A DNA stretch of 64,000 nucleotides from DASQFQ01 sp963722815 (GTDB lineage Bacteria > Actinomycetota > Thermoleophilia > Solirubrobacterales > Solirubrobacteraceae), in contig CAVROM010000001.1 in NCBI GenBank assembly GCA_963722815.1, positions 84,204 through 148,203 on the forward strand, read 5' to 3'. The notes under the pieces are model-generated. The model was not told the DNA's origin. It did no database searches and saw only the letters and a program-made list of their open reading frames with translations. Below are positions 44,737-54,007 of the stretch, piece by piece (the first letter of the stretch is position 1; each line of letters begins with the position of its first letter). The translations under genes and the position numbers were made by a program.

Positions 44737-47058
44737 ATGATTGAGACGTTCGACACCGCGGTGTTCGTAGCCGGGCGCGGAATGTACGTGTTCGACGACG
44801 ACGTCGTGTGGCGCTACGGCGATGCCGGGCGGGTCCCCGATGCCGGCTATCCCAAGGCGATCACCGTTGCCTTTCCGGGTGCCTTTGCGCGCCGCCTCGA
44901 CGCGGCGCTGGTGGATGCGGACGGCGTTCTGCACTTCTTCCGCGGCGACCGGCACATGCGGTACGACGTGGCGGCGCGGCGGCCCGCGCTCGGCTACCCG
45001 CGCCGGTATCGTGCCGACTGGCCGGGGGTCTTCGACCGCCGCCCTATCGACGCCGCCGTGGCCTGGGCGCCGGACGTCGTGTACGTCTTCTCGGGCGACC
45101 AGTACGTGAGCTTCTCGCCCAGCCGAGCGCGGGTGCGGCCAGGCTTTCCGAAGCCAATCGCCGGCAACTGGCCCGGATTGGACGGTGGGCCCGTGCGGGC
45201 AGCGCTGACCCTGCCGGGCGACGTGCGCGTCCTGATCGAGCCAAGACGGGCCGTCGCCTATGAACGCGATGGCCATCCGTCCCAGCAGGAGTTCGAATTG
45301 CCGCTGAGCACCGCTGCTGCGACCGCTCCCGGTCGAGGCGTGCCGGCGCTGCATAGCCGACGTTTTCAAGAGAGCCCAGCACGTGCGGATCTGCATGCCG
45401 TCGCCGAGGGCAGGCTGCGGTTGGGGCGCCGCGGCGACCCGGAACGTCCGGCGCCGATTCGCAGCAGAGGACCCGTGGTGCGCGACGTGCAGGCCGCGTT
45501 GATCGAGCTCGGTTACCCGCTCGGGCGCGGGGCGGACGGCTGCTACGGCAACGAGACATATCAGGCGGTCCTGGCCTACAAGCGGGGGCACGACATCCGC
45601 ACGGCCTCCGGTTACCTCGACGGCATCGTCGGGCCCAAGACCATCCGCCATCTCGACGCCGCGCTGCCGCCGTGTCCCGTGCCGCCATCCAGTGCGCTGG
45701 CGGAGGCCGATCCCGTCCCTGGCGATAGCCAGATCCCCGGCGTGACATGCGCCCCAGCGGCCGTGCCCCCGACCCCACTAGAGGTTCCCCTGTTTCCCAC
45801 TGTTGTGTCGCCAGTGCTCGCCGCCGACAGCAAGCTCCAGGCGGCGCTCGACCGCGCGATCACCGCAGTCGAGACACGCCGGCGGCGTGCTCCCGGATGG
45901 TCCCCGATCCCGCTGGCGATCGCGGAGCTGACCGACAGTCGGCCGTTCCCGTGCGCGGGACACCGAGCAGACGAGATGGACCTGATCGCCAGCGAAGCCA
46001 AGGTCGCCGTCATGTTCGCCGCCTATGCCCTCCGCGACCTCGCCCGCCGGGTTGCCAAGGACCGAGGCATCACCGCGCCGGCCGACCTATTCGCGACGCT
46101 GGCCACGGATGTCACGCCCCTGGTCCGGAACGCCGTGCCGAGGATCGCGGCGGCGACCGACATCACGGACACGCACCGCGACGGGTCCTACAGCGCCGCA
46201 CTCGAGGTCAGCGCGAATCGCACCGGTCCCGTCACGGTGAGCTTCCGCCCAAGCTTTCGCGAGGTGATCGAACGGATGATCGTTCCGAGCGACGACTTCG
46301 CCGCCGGCACCTGCGTCCACGCCGTGGGCTACGCCTATCTCAACGCTGCGCTAGCAGCCTGCGGGCTATTCGACCCGACGAACGACAAAGGACTCTGGGT
46401 GGGTACGGACTACCACGGAGGCGGTCCGCCGTTCACGCCGACGAGATGGCCGAGCGTGCGCGTGCCCGTCGCCAACGACGACCCTTCCGGCCCGACCGGG
46501 ACGGCGCGAAAGATGGTCGAGCTCGTCTCGCTGCTCGCCGCCAAGCTCATCATCGACCCCACGAGCTGCGACGAGATGCTCGGCCACATGCGTCGGGCGG
46601 CGGTCCCCCCTACCCAAGTCGACCGAGTGTTCGCAAGTGAGCCGGGAATCCTTCGACGCGGCGCCTTCACTCACAACAAGATCGGCCTGGTCCCGCTCAG
46701 CGCCGCCCCGAATCGAGGGGTCAACGTGTTCTCCGAGGTGAGCATTCTCGACGGCCCGGTTGCTCCCGGTCGACGATACGTCGTAGCCTGGCAGAACTTC
46801 ATCGACCGTAACGGTGCCGCCACCAAGAAGGTTCCGGATGCCTTCGCGGATGTCGCCAGAATCGTCCTCGACACGATTACCGAGTACGAGCGGCCCGCGC
46901 GAGCCACGGAGGCCGGCGAGGCGGGGAGCTGGCCGGCCGCCGAAGACCACCACGAGCAAGAGGGTCCGGCGTCTCGCGGTGAGCGCTGGGTGATCGACAC
47001 ATACGAGCCGGGCCGCGCCGACCTCCGCCCCTGCGACAGCGGCGTTCGCGTCGCCTAA
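44737..47058 (+). CDS. Hemopexin-repeat / peptidoglycan-binding / SxxK hydrolase-like protein
   Basis: 773 residues from ATG 44737. Residues ~5-175 carry about four hemopexin-like blades (DTAVFVAGRGMYVFDDDVVW, DAALVDADGVLHFFRGDRHM, DAAVAWAPDVVYVFSGDQYV). A PG_binding_1 domain follows near 245-310 (VRDVQAALIELGYPLGRGAD, YQAVLAYKRGHD, DGIVGPKTIRHLD). The C-terminal ~380 residues contain SEAKVAVMFAAYALRD (S near 419), an S-x-x-K, and HNKIGLVPL near 648, placed like the KTG box. This suggests a serine beta-lactamase/DD-peptidase-like fold (inference). Such a layout would bind and cut cell wall. Starts upstream of 44737 would overlap the previous gene. Confidence 0.75.
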   Translation: MIETFDTAVFVAGRGMYVFDDDVVWRYGDAGRVPDAGYPKAITVAFPGAFARRLDAALVDADGVLHFFRGDRHMRYDVAARRPALGYPRRYRADWPGVFDRRPIDAAVAWAPDVVYVFSGDQYVSFSPSRARVRPGFPKPIAGNWPGLDGGPVRAALTLPGDVRVLIEPRRAVAYERDGHPSQQEFELPLSTAAATAPGRGVPALHSRRFQESPARADLHAVAEGRLRLGRRGDPERPAPIRSRGPVVRDVQAALIELGYPLGRGADGCYGNETYQAVLAYKRGHDIRTASGYLDGIVGPKTIRHLDAALPPCPVPPSSALAEADPVPGDSQIPGVTCAPAAVPPTPLEVPLFPTVVSPVLAADSKLQAALDRAITAVETRRRRAPGWSPIPLAIAELTDSRPFPCAGHRADEMDLIASEAKVAVMFAAYALRDLARRVAKDRGITAPADLFATLATDVTPLVRNAVPRIAAATDITDTHRDGSYSAALEVSANRTGPVTVSFRPSFREVIERMIVPSDDFAAGTCVHAVGYAYLNAALAACGLFDPTNDKGLWVGTDYHGGGPPFTPTRWPSVRVPVANDDPSGPTGTARKMVELVSLLAAKLIIDPTSCDEMLGHMRRAAVPPTQVDRVFASEPGILRRGAFTHNKIGLVPLSAAPNRGVNVFSEVSILDGPVAPGRRYVVAWQNFIDRNGAATKKVPDAFADVARIVLDTITEYERPARATEAGEAGSWPAAEDHHEQEGPASRGERWVIDTYEPGRADLRPCDSGVRVA

Positions 47059-47074
47059 CTATGAGTCGGCTGCA

Positions 47075-49636
47075 ATGAGCGAACCTCCCTACGAGGCAGT
47101 CGTCCTCAGCGACCTGCACATCGGCGACAACACCAGGACCTGCTGGTATCAGACCTCGCTCCACGAAAAGGCACTCGTCGCCGTGCTCAGATGGATCATC
47201 GCGCGGCAGTCATCCGTTCGTGAGGTGATCCTGCTCGGCGACATCTTCGACGTGTGGACGTACCCGCCGGCGGTGCAACCCCCCTCACTTGACCAGATCC
47301 GCCAAGCCAACCCCGGTTTGTTCAGTCCGTCAGGACCGGTGGCGGCGCTCGTGAAGGCATTCCCCAATCGCGTGCACCTGATGCTCGGCAATCACGACGG
47401 CACTCTGCGCTTCGACGATGTCGCGTTACTCAACGCGAAACTCCAGGGCAACCTGGCGCGCGGAGAGGCAATCCAGCTTGAGACCTGCCCAGTGCGGGTG
47501 ATCCGCTCCGGGACCGTCGCCACCGCCTTCTCGCACGGGCACCACTGGTGCATGTTCAACTCCCCGGACCCGAAGTCGCCCTGGGCGCCCCTTCCGCTCG
47601 GCCACGTCGTCTCCCGTGCCATCGCCCACGCGTGGGACCGCGACCTCCCCTACCACAAGACGGTCGCCGACCTCGCAGGTCACGGCAACGACATCGTCAG
47701 GAAAGCCATTCAGAAGGACTTGGGCGACCTTTGGCCGCCGCGCGGCAGCCGCACGAGGATCCGGTCCGAGCTTGTGACAAGGCTAATCGCCGCGCTCTGC
47801 AAGTCGTCCGGGATGACCGCGACCACGCCAATCCACCTGCCCGGCGGTGGCGTGACCAAGCTACAGGACGCCGAAACGGCGTTCAGGGACCTGTGGAGCC
47901 GCTGGGCGACCGAGCGGGAGATCCGCGACATCGACGCTGACCGAGCGGCCACCGCGGACTTCTGGCCGGATCACCTCGCCTGGTTCGCGCAACGCCTCGC
48001 GATGCAGGCCCGGGCCAACCTCGTCGTGATGGGTCACACCCACCACGCCGTGCGGCACCTCGCCAAATCTCCCGTCGATTACGTCAACAACGGGTACGGC
48101 TGCGTGGCCGGGCCCGACTCGGTGAAGGTACCGTTTACCTTCACCGTCATCGATTTACGGACGGGCAAGGCCAGCCTGTACGGCGCTGATCTCAAGACCG
48201 CGACGATCCGGCCCGCCAGTCCCGCCGTTCAGACGCCGATCGTGTGGCCGGCGAAGGACTACTCGTGTTACGCGCGCATTTGCAACGACACCGGATCCCG
48301 ACTCAGGCTCGCCGGCTCGCAAGCCGTACACGGCGACTGGATTGTCCCGCCGCCGTCGGCGATCGAGCCGGGCGCCCAGGTCGACCTCTGGCTACAAGAC
48401 GAGTGGCTCGGCCATGGTGGATACGGTACGTTCACCTATACCGGCGCCGTGACCTCCGCGCTCGAGTTTGAGGTCGCCTGTCCGGTGACCTCTCGCAACC
48501 GCGTCGTCTCACCTGTGCCGGATTGGTCGAGCTCGAGCGATGGGGCGCGCTGGTTGGCACGATCGGTCGCTTGGGGGAACCCCCTGCTGACCAGGTTCGG
48601 TGTGGCCTCGCCCCTCCACGCCGCGAGCCAACAACAGACGGTCGGCCCCGATCTCGCCAACGCGACACGATACATAGCGGTCGCCTGCCCCAGCCCGACG
48701 ACCAATGGAGAATGGAAAAAACACGATCCCAGGCGCGCTACGCCGCTGCCCGTCTACAACGACTACGCGCTGATGAAGGTGCTGTATCCGCTTTCCCTCC
48801 GCGGCACGGGCAAACCTCCCATCGATGTCCATGCTTTTCAGTTCGACAAGCCGCGGGTGACCCCGCTCGACTTCTCCGGACTGCGGGATTCGGATGTCAT
48901 TTTTATCGCCGGGCACGGCAACGAGTTGGGGCTCTACACCATGGGCCCGAATACCAGTGAGGGTACCGACCGGCTGGTCAAGATCCTGACCGGCGACGGA
49001 AACCTGAAGAAACTGCGCAAGGGCAAGAAGATCACGATTCTGCTGCTGTCCTGTCGAGCCGGACTCGGATTCCACAAGGCGCTGGCCAAGCGGCTCAGCA
49101 AGGCCCTCTCCATCGAGACTACCGTAGGAGGTGCGGAGGGTTTTACGTTCGGGTCGTACCGAACGGAGGTTTCCGCGCGTAACGAGGTCTTGATCCGAGG
49201 GATCCCCTGGATCATGGAGTATCCGCGTTCCCTCACCGTGCCCGAGGCGGAAAATGAGACCTCGGCCCGGGAGGGCAAAACCATCACGTTCGCCGGGAAG
49301 AAGGCGGAGATCGATCGGTTCAAGCGGGCCAAGGCGGACCTGGAAGATAAGATGACGGCCATCGTTCAGCAACTGCGGTCCACCGAGGTCAACAAGGCTC
49401 TGAACGAGATCGCCACCGGATCCGGCTCGCAGTGGTCAGACCTGATCCGCGATCAGTTCGTGCTCTACTTCTTCGCCAAGGGGAACAGCAACCTCGAGTT
49501 CGACATGTGGTTCGAGAAGCGCGAAGACGGTTACCTGTGGACGAACGCGAAGCTGACCACAGACGAAGCGGTCAATGCCCTGCTCACCGGCAACCTCGTA
49601 CCGGTGGACTCGAGCACGCTCACGTGCACCCGGTGA
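47075..49636 (+). CDS. Calcineurin-type phosphoesterase fused to aegerolysin-like and His/Cys protease-like domains
   Basis: 853 residues from ATG 47075, 16 bp after the previous stop. Residues 1-360 hold the metallophosphoesterase motifs: VVLSDLHIGDN, LLGDIFDVW, LMLGNHDG, FSHGHHW and VVMGHTHHAV. Residues ~395-475 (CNDTGSRLRLAGSQAVHGDW, LQDEWLGHGGYGTFTYTG, EFEVACP) look like an aegerolysin/ET79-type beta domain, a lipid-binding fold (inference). Residues ~600-700 have VIFIAGHGNELGLY and ITILLLSCRAGLG, the His-Cys dyad pattern of CHAT/C80/C11-like cysteine peptidases. A helical C-terminal tail ends the protein. No signal peptide. The combination is new to me; a multi-domain toxin is the best guess. 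Confidence 0.78.
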   Translation: MSEPPYEAVVLSDLHIGDNTRTCWYQTSLHEKALVAVLRWIIARQSSVREVILLGDIFDVWTYPPAVQPPSLDQIRQANPGLFSPSGPVAALVKAFPNRVHLMLGNHDGTLRFDDVALLNAKLQGNLARGEAIQLETCPVRVIRSGTVATAFSHGHHWCMFNSPDPKSPWAPLPLGHVVSRAIAHAWDRDLPYHKTVADLAGHGNDIVRKAIQKDLGDLWPPRGSRTRIRSELVTRLIAALCKSSGMTATTPIHLPGGGVTKLQDAETAFRDLWSRWATEREIRDIDADRAATADFWPDHLAWFAQRLAMQARANLVVMGHTHHAVRHLAKSPVDYVNNGYGCVAGPDSVKVPFTFTVIDLRTGKASLYGADLKTATIRPASPAVQTPIVWPAKDYSCYARICNDTGSRLRLAGSQAVHGDWIVPPPSAIEPGAQVDLWLQDEWLGHGGYGTFTYTGAVTSALEFEVACPVTSRNRVVSPVPDWSSSSDGARWLARSVAWGNPLLTRFGVASPLHAASQQQTVGPDLANATRYIAVACPSPTTNGEWKKHDPRRATPLPVYNDYALMKVLYPLSLRGTGKPPIDVHAFQFDKPRVTPLDFSGLRDSDVIFIAGHGNELGLYTMGPNTSEGTDRLVKILTGDGNLKKLRKGKKITILLLSCRAGLGFHKALAKRLSKALSIETTVGGAEGFTFGSYRTEVSARNEVLIRGIPWIMEYPRSLTVPEAENETSAREGKTITFAGKKAEIDRFKRAKADLEDKMTAIVQQLRSTEVNKALNEIATGSGSQWSDLIRDQFVLYFFAKGNSNLEFDMWFEKREDGYLWTNAKLTTDEAVNALLTGNLVPVDSSTLTCTR

Positions 49637-50078
49637 CGGAGGCTGGCGTCTACGTCCAAGGGGCGGCCACCCGCACGCGATCCTTACGCGTGCCGTGGCG
49701 GCAACACGATGGTGTCTCCAACATCACATCGAATTCCGTTGGTAGCGGCCAGATGCGGCACGACCAGGCGGCCCACACCCCGCGAACAGACGAACGCAGG
49801 GCGTCTGGCCCCGGCGGCCGTGCCGATCACGTCGCCCGGCATGTGAGCAGGTCGCGACCAACCGGCGCCACGTCCACGGCCGGCGACCACGGCTCGGCCA
49901 AGCCTTGCCGGAGCATGGGTGAACGAGGCCACGCGCCTGGCGCGGCCGGAGGCGAACAGTTGCGCCGCCGGTGGCTCACATAGACGTTTTCGTTGGCCAA
50001 GCGACAGAGAGGAGGCAATGGCCGAGCGCAGGTCGGGATGGGGCCTGCTATCCACGCCAGCTCGGCGAAGCAGCAGTG
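49637..50078. other. Region after the effector cluster, no supported gene
   Basis: A long minus-strand frame (49,684-50,097) contains GTAAGARRPAFVCSRGVGRL and DVGDTIVLPPRHA but has no family features. No clear terminator follows the cluster's last gene within 100 bp. Confidence 0.4.
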
Positions 50079-50945
50079 CTACTGGTGCTCGCAACACGAA
50101 GTGGTGGTCCTGCGCCGCTTGGACTCAGTCCGCACGGCCGTTTGCAGCCTGCGCCGTGCCGCCTTGCCGAAGCTTGCGAGCTCGAGGTCGAACGCTGCCC
50201 GGTCGGCCTCGATCTTCTCCTGAAGCTCGACCGCTGCTGCCTGAGGGCCGCGACCTGGTCCTCGCGCTGCTATCGCAAACGGGAACATGCGATGCCGGCG
50301 CTGACCGATCAGCGCGATGATCTTGTCGGCGTGATCAGTGACGTCGCCCGATCCAAACAGCGCGTGCACGTCGGTGCTCGCCCGCTCGACGCGGTCCACG
50401 AGCGCCTCGGTGTCCTCCCCCAGCAGACGGAAGTGCCCCGATCACACGCTCGCGCTCGTACTCGTCGAGACGGTCTCCGGTCTCCCGAGCCAAGGTGTCG
50501 AAGACCGACGCGGCCCCAAGCGCCCCGGGCCGGCGCTCAGCTGCCGTCGCAAGTGCGGCTGCACGATCCGGGACGTGACAAAGATCAGCGCGAATACGAG
50601 AACCGCCTTATACAGGAGAAGCACAATGCCGCTCCAGACGTCGTCGAGGTCGTGCGCCAGTTGCCAGTTGAGCGTCTGGGGGATGCTAAGCCCGGGGATC
50701 GCGTCGAGGACGTGCCAGAGGGGGTACGCCAACGCTGTCCCCAGGACATGGGAGTCGCCGACCCTCTCCGACGGACGGCTCACCCCCGTCCGGATCAGCA
50801 GGACAGTGATGCCCACCACCAGGGCCGTCGCGAGGAGAACGCCGGCGCCCACTACCCCCGCCCAACCGACGATCGAGGCGCGGGTGCGGGCGGCTCGGGC
50901 ACGTAGTAGGTGAGTTGATCCGCGGCTCCCACAAGTCCTGCGCAA
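50079..50945 (-). pseudogene. Membrane protein, frameshifted
   Basis: The first frame (to about 50,530) starts at 50,945 and has two to three membrane segments (VGWAGVVGAGVLLATALVVG, WSGIVLLLYKAVLVFALIFV). The coding sense then moves to GALGAASVFDTLARETGDRL and YERERVIG, and near 50,430 to RLLGEDTEALVDRVERASTD and HADKIIALIGQRRHRMF, ending at 50,079. Assembled, it is a ~290-residue integral membrane protein with a charged C-terminal tail, disrupted twice. The family is not recognised. Confidence 0.55.
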
Positions 50946-50958
50946 AGAAGGCCCGCGC

Positions 50959-51351
50959 CTAGGATGGGCGGGATCCGGCGTCGACCCACCCGAGTTGGAC
51001 GGTGACGCCTTCGGCTGCCACCTGGCTCGGCACGAAGTCGTCGATCAGTCCCCTCAGTGGCGACGCGGGATTGAGCGCGCCCCAGACGATGAGGACGGAC
51101 CCGACCACCGCGGACCCCACGACCAGCGTCACCGGCCAGATGTCGTCATCCCAATTCTGGCCGTACGGCGCTGGCTTGTTCTGGCGATCCTTCGCCTGCC
51201 GTCCCTTCGCGAGCTCCTGGTCGGCGACGCGGTATCCCGAGACGACGAAACCGACGAGGGGGACCAGGACCAGGAGCTTGAAGCCCCGCCGCGACGTGAC
51301 GCCCCGCCGAGACGGCCACGCTGCGGGCGCGCGCCATCGATCGTGGTGCAT
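50959..51351 (-). CDS. Small membrane protein
   Basis: 130 residues from ATG 51351: a hydrophobic segment (FKLLVLVPLVGFVVSGYRVA), a charged, Lys/Gln/Asn-rich loop (KGRQAKDRQNKPAPYGQNWD), then a second segment (VTLVVGSAVVGSVLIVWGAL) and an acidic tail. The extension upstream to 51480 is Arg-rich. It ends 13 bp before the broken membrane gene, so the two probably formed an operon. Function unknown. Confidence 0.6.
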   Translation of the reverse strand: MHHDRWRAPAAWPSRRGVTSRRGFKLLVLVPLVGFVVSGYRVADQELAKGRQAKDRQNKPAPYGQNWDDDIWPVTLVVGSAVVGSVLIVWGALNPASPLRGLIDDFVPSQVAAEGVTVQLGWVDAGSRPS

Positions 51352-52020
51352 GGAGACGCAACCGTTTCTCCACTCCGCCCCGGCGGGGACAGCGGTCTCG
51401 CACCCTGTCTCCGCTCGTCCGGATGCCGCGCGCCGGCCTATCGGGCGCCTGACAGCGCCCCGTCGGTACGCACTCGGCATCGCCTTGAGTGGCCGTCGCT
51501 ACACCCTGCCGGAACCCCTTGATTAGTAAGCGTTCGCGGTGTATATCCCGCCCAAGGACACGGCTCATGCTCTCGGAGGGTCACCGACAGAGGCTGGCCG
51601 GCACGACTAACGGCGGGTGCAGCTGCGGCAAGGGCCGCGCCCGGTTGCTCATCCCACGGCCCTCGCGGCCGCGTTCTTCGACGGCTGGTCTAGCCACTGC
51701 TCCCCACCCGAGGCCTCTGCGGCGCAATTCATGCAACCGGCGGCTGAATCGCGGCGGCGGGGGTTAACGGTCAGCTCGATGACGCGCGTCAACAACTCTG
51801 CGCAGGAAGGGAGCCGTCAGGTTGCTCGGCGCCGCTGGGGGAATCTTCTGATGACAGGGGGCCACGGATCTGCCGCCGGCCTCTATAGGGGTGGTGGCGA
51901 CGACGAGTACACAGCTGCCTAGCCGGGAGGTGACTCGTGCGTCGATCGTGCTGATCGCGGGTGGCGAGCAGGGCGCGAAGCTGCGTTCGCAGGTCACGGG
52001 CTGGCATCCGGGCGCGACGG
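51352..52020. other. Region left of duplication copy 2, no supported gene
   Basis: I see only short frames without family features. This sequence joins the duplicated block at 52,021 without an IS, unlike copy 1, so it may show the original left context. Confidence 0.45.
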
Positions 52021-52120
52021 GAGACCAGGGAGGATGCGTTCCAGGAGGCTTGCGTGCGGGCTGAGCGTTCGTGTCGCGGGCAGAGTGAGGGCGAGGTCTT
52101 CACGTGGCTCAGTACGACTA

Positions 52121-52141
52121 CCTTACGTACCTAAGCTAAGG
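52121..52141. promoter_or_regulatory. CCTTACGTA-type element (site 1, copy 2)
   Basis: CCTTACGTACCTAAGCTAAGG: one CCTTA and two TAAG half-sites. Copy 1 has a different arrangement of the same half-sites at 26,658. Confidence 0.4.
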
Positions 52142-52349
52142 AGTGCTGTGACATTGACGCGAAGCGTTTGGGTCGCCATCGCGGAGTCGCCGGCAGCCGG
52201 ATCGGGACTGGAGAGCCGCAGCGTTGCGGCGGGCGCAGCGGCGGCCGGCGCGGTTGAGATCGAGTTGTCGCTGCCGCATGAACCGCCCATCGGCGGGTGC
52301 GAGATGCGGGTCAAGCAGACGGACGCAGCGGCTGGAGTCGCGCCGTCCA
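52142..52349. other. Extra segment present only in copy 2
   Basis: About 210 bp are inserted here relative to copy 1, between the palindrome and the end of cassette gene 3. The minus-strand frame 52,123-52,350 (75 codons, MDGATPAAASVCLTRISHPP onward, with SAMATQTLRVNVTALLSLGT) is compositionally protein-like, and its ATQTLRVNVTA ending recalls the beta-rich gene 1, but it is not clearly a gene. Either this is ancestral sequence lost from copy 1 or a later insertion. Confidence 0.4.
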
Positions 52350-53123
52350 CTAAGGTTTTGCGGGTTCGGTGGGCAGCTGGATTCGTTGCTGTTGATCGCT
52401 GACGGTGCTGTCTTCGAAGATGAGCGCGAAGCGGTGTGTTCGCGTGGGGACGCGGAAGCCGAGTTGGACGAGGGCGGCTTGTCCGCGTTGCAGGACGCCT
52501 TGGGTAGAGAGCTCGCGTGGTCCGGTGCCGCCGCGGAAATCGCCGACGTATGCGGTGCCGTGCGTGTCGATGAGCCGGTAGCTCAGGCGGATGGGGTCAA
52601 AGTGTGGGCGTGAGCGGTTGCGCGCGTGGACTGCGACCGTGACCCAGGTGTGGCCGCGCCCGGGCGGCCGGCTGAGGATCTGCCGGGCCCAGGGCGCTCG
52701 GCGCTCGCGGTGCACGGCGAAGCTCGCGCCGCGCACGGTGAAGGCGAGGTCGGGTTGGCGGTTGCGCACGAGGAGTTCGGGGGGGGCCGCCGCGCGGGTG
52801 ACCGAACGGACCGTGCCGGGCCCCGACCCGTTGTCGTCGCCGCGCCCGATCACGAGCATGGCGATCGCGACCGCGATCGCGCCGGCGGCGGCGGCGAGCG
52901 CAGGCCAGCCGACCGCGCGGGCAACCGCGACGCGCCAGGCGTGCGGCGTTGCGCGCAGCGAGGGCGGCGGTTGCTCGAGAGCGGTCCGATAGCGCTCCAC
53001 CATCCCGCCGACGAGGAAAGCCGACACCACGAGCAGAACGCGCAGATGGCTGGGAACGACGAGCCATCCGGCCGTCAACACGGCCGCGGCGGCGAGCAGC
53101 GCCCGGGCGCCGGGAGCGCTCAT
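52350..53123 (-). CDS. Membrane protein with extracellular beta-sandwich domain (cassette gene 3, copy 2)
   Basis: 257 residues from ATG 53123, overlapping gene 2's stop as ATGA. Same plan as copy 1: hydrophobic segments ALLAAAAVLTAGWLVV, LRVLLVVSAFLVGGMV and AAAAGAIAVAIAMLVIG, then the external domain with ELLVRNRQPDLAFTVRGASF, WVTVAVHARNRSRPHFDPI and YVGDFRGGTGPRELSTQG. It differs from copy 1 at many positions but no motif is lost. Confidence 0.78.
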   Translation of the reverse strand: MSAPGARALLAAAAVLTAGWLVVPSHLRVLLVVSAFLVGGMVERYRTALEQPPPSLRATPHAWRVAVARAVGWPALAAAAGAIAVAIAMLVIGRGDDNGSGPGTVRSVTRAAAPPELLVRNRQPDLAFTVRGASFAVHRERRAPWARQILSRPPGRGHTWVTVAVHARNRSRPHFDPIRLSYRLIDTHGTAYVGDFRGGTGPRELSTQGVLQRGQAALVQLGFRVPTRTHRFALIFEDSTVSDQQQRIQLPTEPAKP

Positions 53124-54007
53124 GCAGTGCGCCTTCGGCGGCCCGTGATCAGGAGGCCGGCGGCCACCGCGACGAGAGCCAGCGCGGCGGCTTGGCGCCA
53201 GGGGATCACCCAGAAGCGATGCGAGATCAGCCGCCGATGGCCGGCTCGTAGCTCGGCTCGCAGTTCGAAGTGGCCGAACAGTGGTGGGTCGGCCCACGTG
53301 AGCCCGAACGCCCGCTCTTCGCCCGGGTACAGGGGACCCCGGAACGGCAGCGTTGCCTTGACGTCGCCGCTCGCGAGGACCCGCAGCGCCCCGGGGTTGT
53401 CGCGATCGAAGTTCAAGCGCACGTTGCCGGTGTTGCGGACGGTCACCCGCCCCGACACCGCCGAACCGCCGCTGACCCGCGGCGAACGCAGGTCGAGCAG
53501 CGCCGCAGCCGGCCGCAGGCGACCGCGGACGCGCACGGTCAACCGCACCGCGACCGCCTGGACGAGGGTGGTCCCGCCCGCCGCAGGCGAGAGGCGCTTC
53601 ACGCTCAGCGCCGTCACATGGTCGCCGGGCTCGGCGTCCGCCGGCACGCGAACCGTGAACTGCACCGGCTGCACGCGATCGGGCGCGCCCCGGAAGCGCG
53701 TCGGCGAAAGCCTGATCCATCGGCTCGCGGAAAAGCGAGTGCTTCGCGGCGTCCCGAAGGAGAACGTCCCGCCGCGCGTCTGCGAGACATCCTCCACATC
53801 CACGGCAAACCGCTGGGCTCGTTCGCCCCGCAACCGGACCTCCACCGTGCCGACAGCGACCCTGCCCGGCGCGCGGCCGAGATCGACGATCGTCGGCGAG
53901 ACGCTGTACTCAGCCCGCGCGGCGGCCGGGAGGCCCAGCATCCCGAGCGCGAGCCACCCGACACAAGCGGCCACTCGTCGCGTGAGAACGACGGCGCCGC
54001 GGCTCAG
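53120..54007 (-). CDS. WxL-interacting/DUF916-like secreted protein (cassette gene 2, copy 2), CTG start
   Basis: 295 residues and intact. The only start giving a proper signal peptide is CTG 54007, overlapping gene 1's stop as CTGA: M-S-R-G-A-V-V-L-T-R-R, then VAACVGWLALGMLGLPAAAR and cleavage before EYSVSP. The mature part has two beta-sandwich domains (YSVSPTIVDLGRAPGRVAVG, QPVQFTVRVPADAEPGDHVT; VSGRVTVRNTGNVRLNFDRD, LPFRGPLYPGEERAFGLTWA), a C-terminal membrane anchor (WRQAAALALVAVAAGLLITG) and a basic tail. This is the layout of DUF916/DUF3324 WxL-interacting proteins, which bind peptidoglycan and hold WxL surface proteins; homology is inferred by pattern only. A later GTG would cut the signal's basic end. 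Confidence 0.8.
   Translation of the reverse strand: MSRGAVVLTRRVAACVGWLALGMLGLPAAARAEYSVSPTIVDLGRAPGRVAVGTVEVRLRGERAQRFAVDVEDVSQTRGGTFSFGTPRSTRFSASRWIRLSPTRFRGAPDRVQPVQFTVRVPADAEPGDHVTALSVKRLSPAAGGTTLVQAVAVRLTVRVRGRLRPAAALLDLRSPRVSGGSAVSGRVTVRNTGNVRLNFDRDNPGALRVLASGDVKATLPFRGPLYPGEERAFGLTWADPPLFGHFELRAELRAGHRRLISHRFWVIPWRQAAALALVAVAAGLLITGRRRRTA

Noticed and set aside
49684..50097. 137-codon minus-strand gene after the effector cluster
   Set aside because: No recognisable domain, no ribosome-binding site, and Arg/Ala shadow-like composition in its first half.
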